Program-made: the position numbers and the translations under genes
Notes under the pieces: generated by a model
Database searches by the model: none
Seen by the model: the letters and a program-made list of their open reading frames with translations, nothing else
Told to the model about the DNA's origin: nothing
Assembly (NCBI RefSeq): GCF_900111115.1
Contig: NZ_FOGD01000004.1
Coordinates: forward strand, 124,001-188,000
Length of the DNA: 64,000 bases
Reading direction: 5' to 3'
Source: Giesbergeria anulus
GTDB taxonomy: Bacteria; Pseudomonadota; Gammaproteobacteria; Burkholderiales; Burkholderiaceae_C
Shown: in pieces, positions 60,955 to 64,000 of the stretch
Layout of the letters: every line of letters begins with the position of its first letter
Numbering within the stretch: position 1 is the first letter of the stretch

Positions 60955-63093
60955 TTAGCCCGCCAACTGCGCCTGCAAACTGACATAGTCAGTTTTTCCC
61001 GACCCCAAGACCGGAATGCGCTCCACCACCCGGATATGGCGCGCCACCGCCAACTCTGGGGCACCCAAGGCTTGGGCAGCGGCCACCAGTTGCGCCCGTT
61101 GCAGGGCAGCATCGGTGGTGAGCAACAGCAGGCTTTCGCCCTTGGCGGGATCGGCTTGGGCCAGCACGGCATGGCTGTGCAGTGGCGAGGCTTTCACGGC
61201 CACCTGTTCGGCCACATCCAAAGACACCATCTCGCCCGCCACCTTGGCAAAGCGTTTGATGCGGCCTTCGATGCGGACAAAGCCATCACTATCCATCGAG
61301 ACAATATCGCCCGTCTCATACCAGCCGAGGCGGCCCAAGGCTTGGGGCACTTCGAGCACGCCGGGGTTTTCGTAGCGCAGATAACCTTTCATGATGTTCG
61401 GGCCTTGCACATAGAGTGCACCACCTTGGGCAATGCCCGGCACCGGCTCTAGGTGGTATTGGATGCCCGGCAGCAGCTTGCCCACGGTGCCACTGCGCGC
61501 CGCCATTGGGGTGTTGACGGCCAGCACCGGCGCACATTCGGTGGCACCATAACCGACCAAAATACGCACGCCAAATTTATCAAACCAGAGTTCGCGCACC
61601 GCGTCCGAGAGTTTTTCAGCGCCAGCCACCACATAGCGCAGGCGGGCAAAGTCAAACGGATGCGCCAGCTTGCCATAGGCTCCCAAAAAAGTGCTGGTGC
61701 CAAACAGCACCGTGGCATCGCGGTCATAAACCAACTCTGGGATGATGCGGTAATGCAGCGGGCTGGGGTAGAGAAACAGCTTGCAACCAGCCAGCACCGG
61801 CAGCAGGGCACCAGCGGTCAGGCCAAAGGAGTGGAACAGCGGCAGCGCCAGAAAGAACTTGTCGGTGGGTTTGAAATCGGCACTGGCGCGCACTTGGGCG
61901 ATATTAGCCAGCAACGAGTTGTGGCTGTGGACTACGCCCTTGGGTTTGCCCTCCGAGCCGGAGGTAAACAAAATTACCGCAGGGGCTTCTGGGTTGCCGG
62001 GGGCAATCAGGCGGCGCGGTGCCAACATTCGGGCGGCAATCCAGAGCTTGTCTGACAAACCCATGCGGCCCTTCAAATCTTCGACATACAAAATTTGGTA
62101 GTGCGGCTCCAGCCCGGCAATCAGCTTATCCAGCCCCCCTTTGGCAATAAACAGGCGGCTGCTGACAATGGTTTTGACTTGGGCGGCATGGCAGGCGGCC
62201 TGCACTCCGCCCACTCCGGCGCTGTAGTTGAGCAGCGCGGGCACGCGGTCAAAGGCGGTCAGGCCCAAAATGGCGGCCAGTGTGCCAGTGCTGTTGGGCA
62301 ACAACACGCCCACGGCCTCGCCGGGGCGGGTATGCCCCAGCAGCAGGCGTGCCGCCCCCAGCGCCATCTTCAGCAGGGTGTTGTAAGACTCCTCTTGCAG
62401 GCGTATGTCTTCTACCAACAGGTAGGCCCCGCCAAAGCGGGCGCGGGCATCCAACAGGGCAGAAAACAGCGTGGTGCGTGCGCGGGTTTCTACCGTCATG
62501 TTTTGCATGACGCGGTGCAGGTCTTCACCGGCTTTGCGCCGGGCCTCGCGGGCCGGGCCTTCAGCGCGGACAACGGTTTGCGGCGGATGGATGGTCAGGG
62601 TGATTTTGGGAAACCAGCGCGTCGGGAATAAGCCCTTCACATAGCTAAACGGGCTGTACAACGCCCCTTCGATACTCACCGGCACCACACTGGCTTGGCT
62701 GCGGGCGGCCACAAAGCCGGTACCGGGGTAAGTCTTCATTAAAGAGCCTGTCACGGAGATGCGGCCCTCCGGGAAAATCACCACCGGCTCGCCCTCGTTC
62801 ACCCTTGCCACCACGGTTTTCATGGCCAGCGGGTTGGCGGGGTCTACCGTCAGGTAGCGCGACAGGCGCAGCACCATGCGAAAGAACGGTTTATTGGCAA
62901 TGCCGGTATTGACGACAAAAGTGGCATCGACTGGCAGAAACAGCCCCAGCAGCACGCCATCGAGCAGCGATTGGTGGTTGGCGACGATCAAGGTCTTTTC
63001 TTGGCGTAAATGCCCCAAATGGCCCTTGACCTCTACCCGGTAAAGAATTCGAAAAACACCCCGCAAGGCGGTGCGCAGCAGTGGTTTGAGCAT
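60955..63093 (-). CDS. aas: Bifunctional acyltransferase/acyl-ACP synthetase Aas, 712 aa
   Basis: Re-acylates lysophospholipids. Residues 1-190 are a PlsC-type acyltransferase (NHQSLLDG with His40 and Asp45; FPEGRIS). Residues about 220-712 are an AMP-forming synthetase (LFTSGSEGKPKGVVHSHNS; GYGATECAP; C-terminal lysine region VLGSGKTDYVSL). Length 712 is close to the 719 of E. coli Aas. Two broken traces of its 3' part lie at 21601-21762 and 60012-60035. Divergent from hemE. Confidence 0.92.
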   Translation of the reverse strand: MLKPLLRTALRGVFRILYRVEVKGHLGHLRQEKTLIVANHQSLLDGVLLGLFLPVDATFVVNTGIANKPFFRMVLRLSRYLTVDPANPLAMKTVVARVNEGEPVVIFPEGRISVTGSLMKTYPGTGFVAARSQASVVPVSIEGALYSPFSYVKGLFPTRWFPKITLTIHPPQTVVRAEGPAREARRKAGEDLHRVMQNMTVETRARTTLFSALLDARARFGGAYLLVEDIRLQEESYNTLLKMALGAARLLLGHTRPGEAVGVLLPNSTGTLAAILGLTAFDRVPALLNYSAGVGGVQAACHAAQVKTIVSSRLFIAKGGLDKLIAGLEPHYQILYVEDLKGRMGLSDKLWIAARMLAPRRLIAPGNPEAPAVILFTSGSEGKPKGVVHSHNSLLANIAQVRASADFKPTDKFFLALPLFHSFGLTAGALLPVLAGCKLFLYPSPLHYRIIPELVYDRDATVLFGTSTFLGAYGKLAHPFDFARLRYVVAGAEKLSDAVRELWFDKFGVRILVGYGATECAPVLAVNTPMAARSGTVGKLLPGIQYHLEPVPGIAQGGALYVQGPNIMKGYLRYENPGVLEVPQALGRLGWYETGDIVSMDSDGFVRIEGRIKRFAKVAGEMVSLDVAEQVAVKASPLHSHAVLAQADPAKGESLLLLTTDAALQRAQLVAAAQALGAPELAVARHIRVVERIPVLGSGKTDYVSLQAQLAG

Positions 63094-63162
63094 GTAAAAA
63101 CTCCGTTGTCTGGGTGTAGATGGTAGGCGAGCCGGGCCGGGCAGCCTGCGACAATGGTGCGT

Positions 63163-64000
63163 ATGAATCCATCCGCCTTCGCCCCCCTCGTCAACGACAC
63201 CTTTTTGCGCGCCTGCCGCCGTCAGGCCACCGATTACACCCCGCTGTGGCTAATGCGCCAAGCGGGCCGCTACCTGCCCGAATACAAGGCCACCCGCGCC
63301 AAGGCGGGCAGCTTTATGGGGCTGGCTACGAATGTAGATTACGCCACCGAAGTGACCTTGCAGCCACTGGATCGTTTTCCGCTGGATGCGGCCATTTTGT
63401 TTTCTGACATCCTGACCGTGCCCGATGCGATGGGCTTGGGCCTGAGCTTTGCAGAGGGCGAAGGCCCGCGCTTTGCCAAAACCGTACGCACCGAGGCCGA
63501 TGTGGCGCAACTCGCTGTGCCAGACATGGACAAACTGCGCTATGTGTTTGATGCCGTGACCAGCATTCGCACGGCGCTCAATGGCCGGGTGCCGCTGATT
63601 GGCTTTTCTGGCAGCCCTTGGACGCTGGCTTGCTACATGGTCGAGGGCAAAGGCTCGGACGACTACCGTCTGGTCAAAACGCTGATGTATTCGCGCCCCG
63701 ACCTGATGCACCGCATTTTGGCCGTGAATGCCGACGCCGTGGCCCAGTACCTCAATGCCCAAATTGATGCCGGTGCCCAAGCCGTGATGATTTTTGACAG
63801 TTGGGGCGGCGTGCTGGCCGATGGTGCTTTCCAAGAGTTCAGCTTGGCCTACACAGCCCGCGTGCTGGCGCAACTCAAGCGCACCGGCGTCGATGGCACC
63901 GATGTGCCGCGCATCGTGTTTACCAAAGGCGGCGGCATTTGGCTGCCTGAAATGAAACCGCTGGACTGCGAAGTGCTGGGGCTAGACTGGACGGCCAACC
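63163..64000 (+). CDS. hemE: Uroporphyrinogen decarboxylase HemE (cut by right edge)
   Basis: Decarboxylates uroporphyrinogen III to coproporphyrinogen III, competing with SUMT for the same substrate. [20 protein letters not shown] is the family signature; [14 protein letters not shown] and [19 protein letters not shown] follow. About 279 of an expected 355-370 residues are present; the 3' end lies outside the window. ATG 63163 gives a normal N-terminus. Confidence 0.95.
   Translation, partial: MNPSAFAPLVNDTFLRACRRQATDYTPLWLMRQAGRYLPEYKATRAKAGSFMGLATNVDYATEVTLQPLDRFPLDAAILFSDILTVPDAMGLGLSFAEGEGPRFAKTVRTEADVAQLAVPDMDKLRYVFDAVTSIRTALNGRVPLIGFSGSPWTLACYMVEGKGSDDYRLVKTLMYSRPDLMHRILAVNADAVAQYLNAQIDAGAQAVMIFDSWGGVLADGAFQEFSLAYTARVLAQLKRTGVDGTDVPRIVFTKGGGIWLPEMKPLDCEVLGLDWTAN

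Noticed and set aside
60852-61172. Minus-strand 106-codon frame running into the aas 3' end
   Set aside because: Most of it is a shadow of aas; the non-overlapping tail has no homology I can name.

Overview
The window reads as the chromosome of a Burkholderiales (Comamonadaceae-like) betaproteobacterium. The evidence is a GC-rich, densely packed gene set with orthologues typical of that group: nirBD with a combined PP2C phosphatase/kinase, a Liv-type transporter with CoA ligases, a MetNIQ transporter with flavin monooxygenases, a two-part aas, and queA/tgt. No rRNA, tRNA, phage or intact insertion sequence was seen. The placement is inferred from gene content, not from a phylogenetic marker.

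Layout. 0-1.3 kb: the end of an unknown gene, a small glycine-rich protein, and an alpha/beta hydrolase behind a promoter carrying two overlapping perfect palindromes. 1.3-9.2 kb (minus strand): a nitrite assimilation operon running nirC, PP2C/kinase, SUMT (siroheme synthesis), nirB, nirD and a NIT-ANTAR antiterminator protein. Two RNA control elements sit in it: a dual-hexaloop ANTAR-type motif just before nirB, and a terminator-like hairpin with a U tract just before nirC. 9.5-14 kb: trpD, an unlisted 58-aa membrane protein, trpC, a scar region (cytochrome fragment and one CRISPR-like repeat), ung and a solitary trpB. 14-21.3 kb: queA, a ParA-like ATPase, an RsuA-type pseudouridine synthase and a signalling block (hemerythrin-GGDEF cyclase, STAS and HATPase partner-switch pair, pfkB, HD-GYP phosphodiesterase). 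21.3-23.2 kb: palindromic operators, a decayed copy of the aas 3' end, an M14 peptidase and a CoA-binding protein.

23.3-30 kb: a probable organosulfur scavenging operon (two DszC/SfnB-like flavoproteins, an FMN monooxygenase, MetQNI). 30-38 kb: DsbD/ScsB-like reductase, creatininase-family hydrolase, Rep helicase, universal stress protein, tgt and small unknowns. 38-48.7 kb: a Liv-type ABC transporter with two CoA ligases, two solute-binding proteins and a divergent Crp/Fnr regulator, probably for uptake and activation of an organic (perhaps aromatic) acid. 48.8-54.9 kb: a tightly overlapping lipoprotein, cupredoxin and GGDEF/EAL operon, then an RluF-type synthase and a DHH phosphoesterase.

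54.9-60.9 kb: two AT-rich islands around recG. The first carries a HARE-HTH/GIY-YIG nuclease bounded by integron-cassette-like ends, plus a NIPSNAP protein. The second carries an MgtE_N-CorA fusion and a secreted unknown. The window closes with aas and a hemE cut by the right edge.

The strongest regulatory story is the nitrite operon: its last gene encodes a nitrate-sensing RNA-binding protein, and the leader of nirB carries two hexaloop stems with the A1/G4 loop residues that ANTAR proteins recognise.
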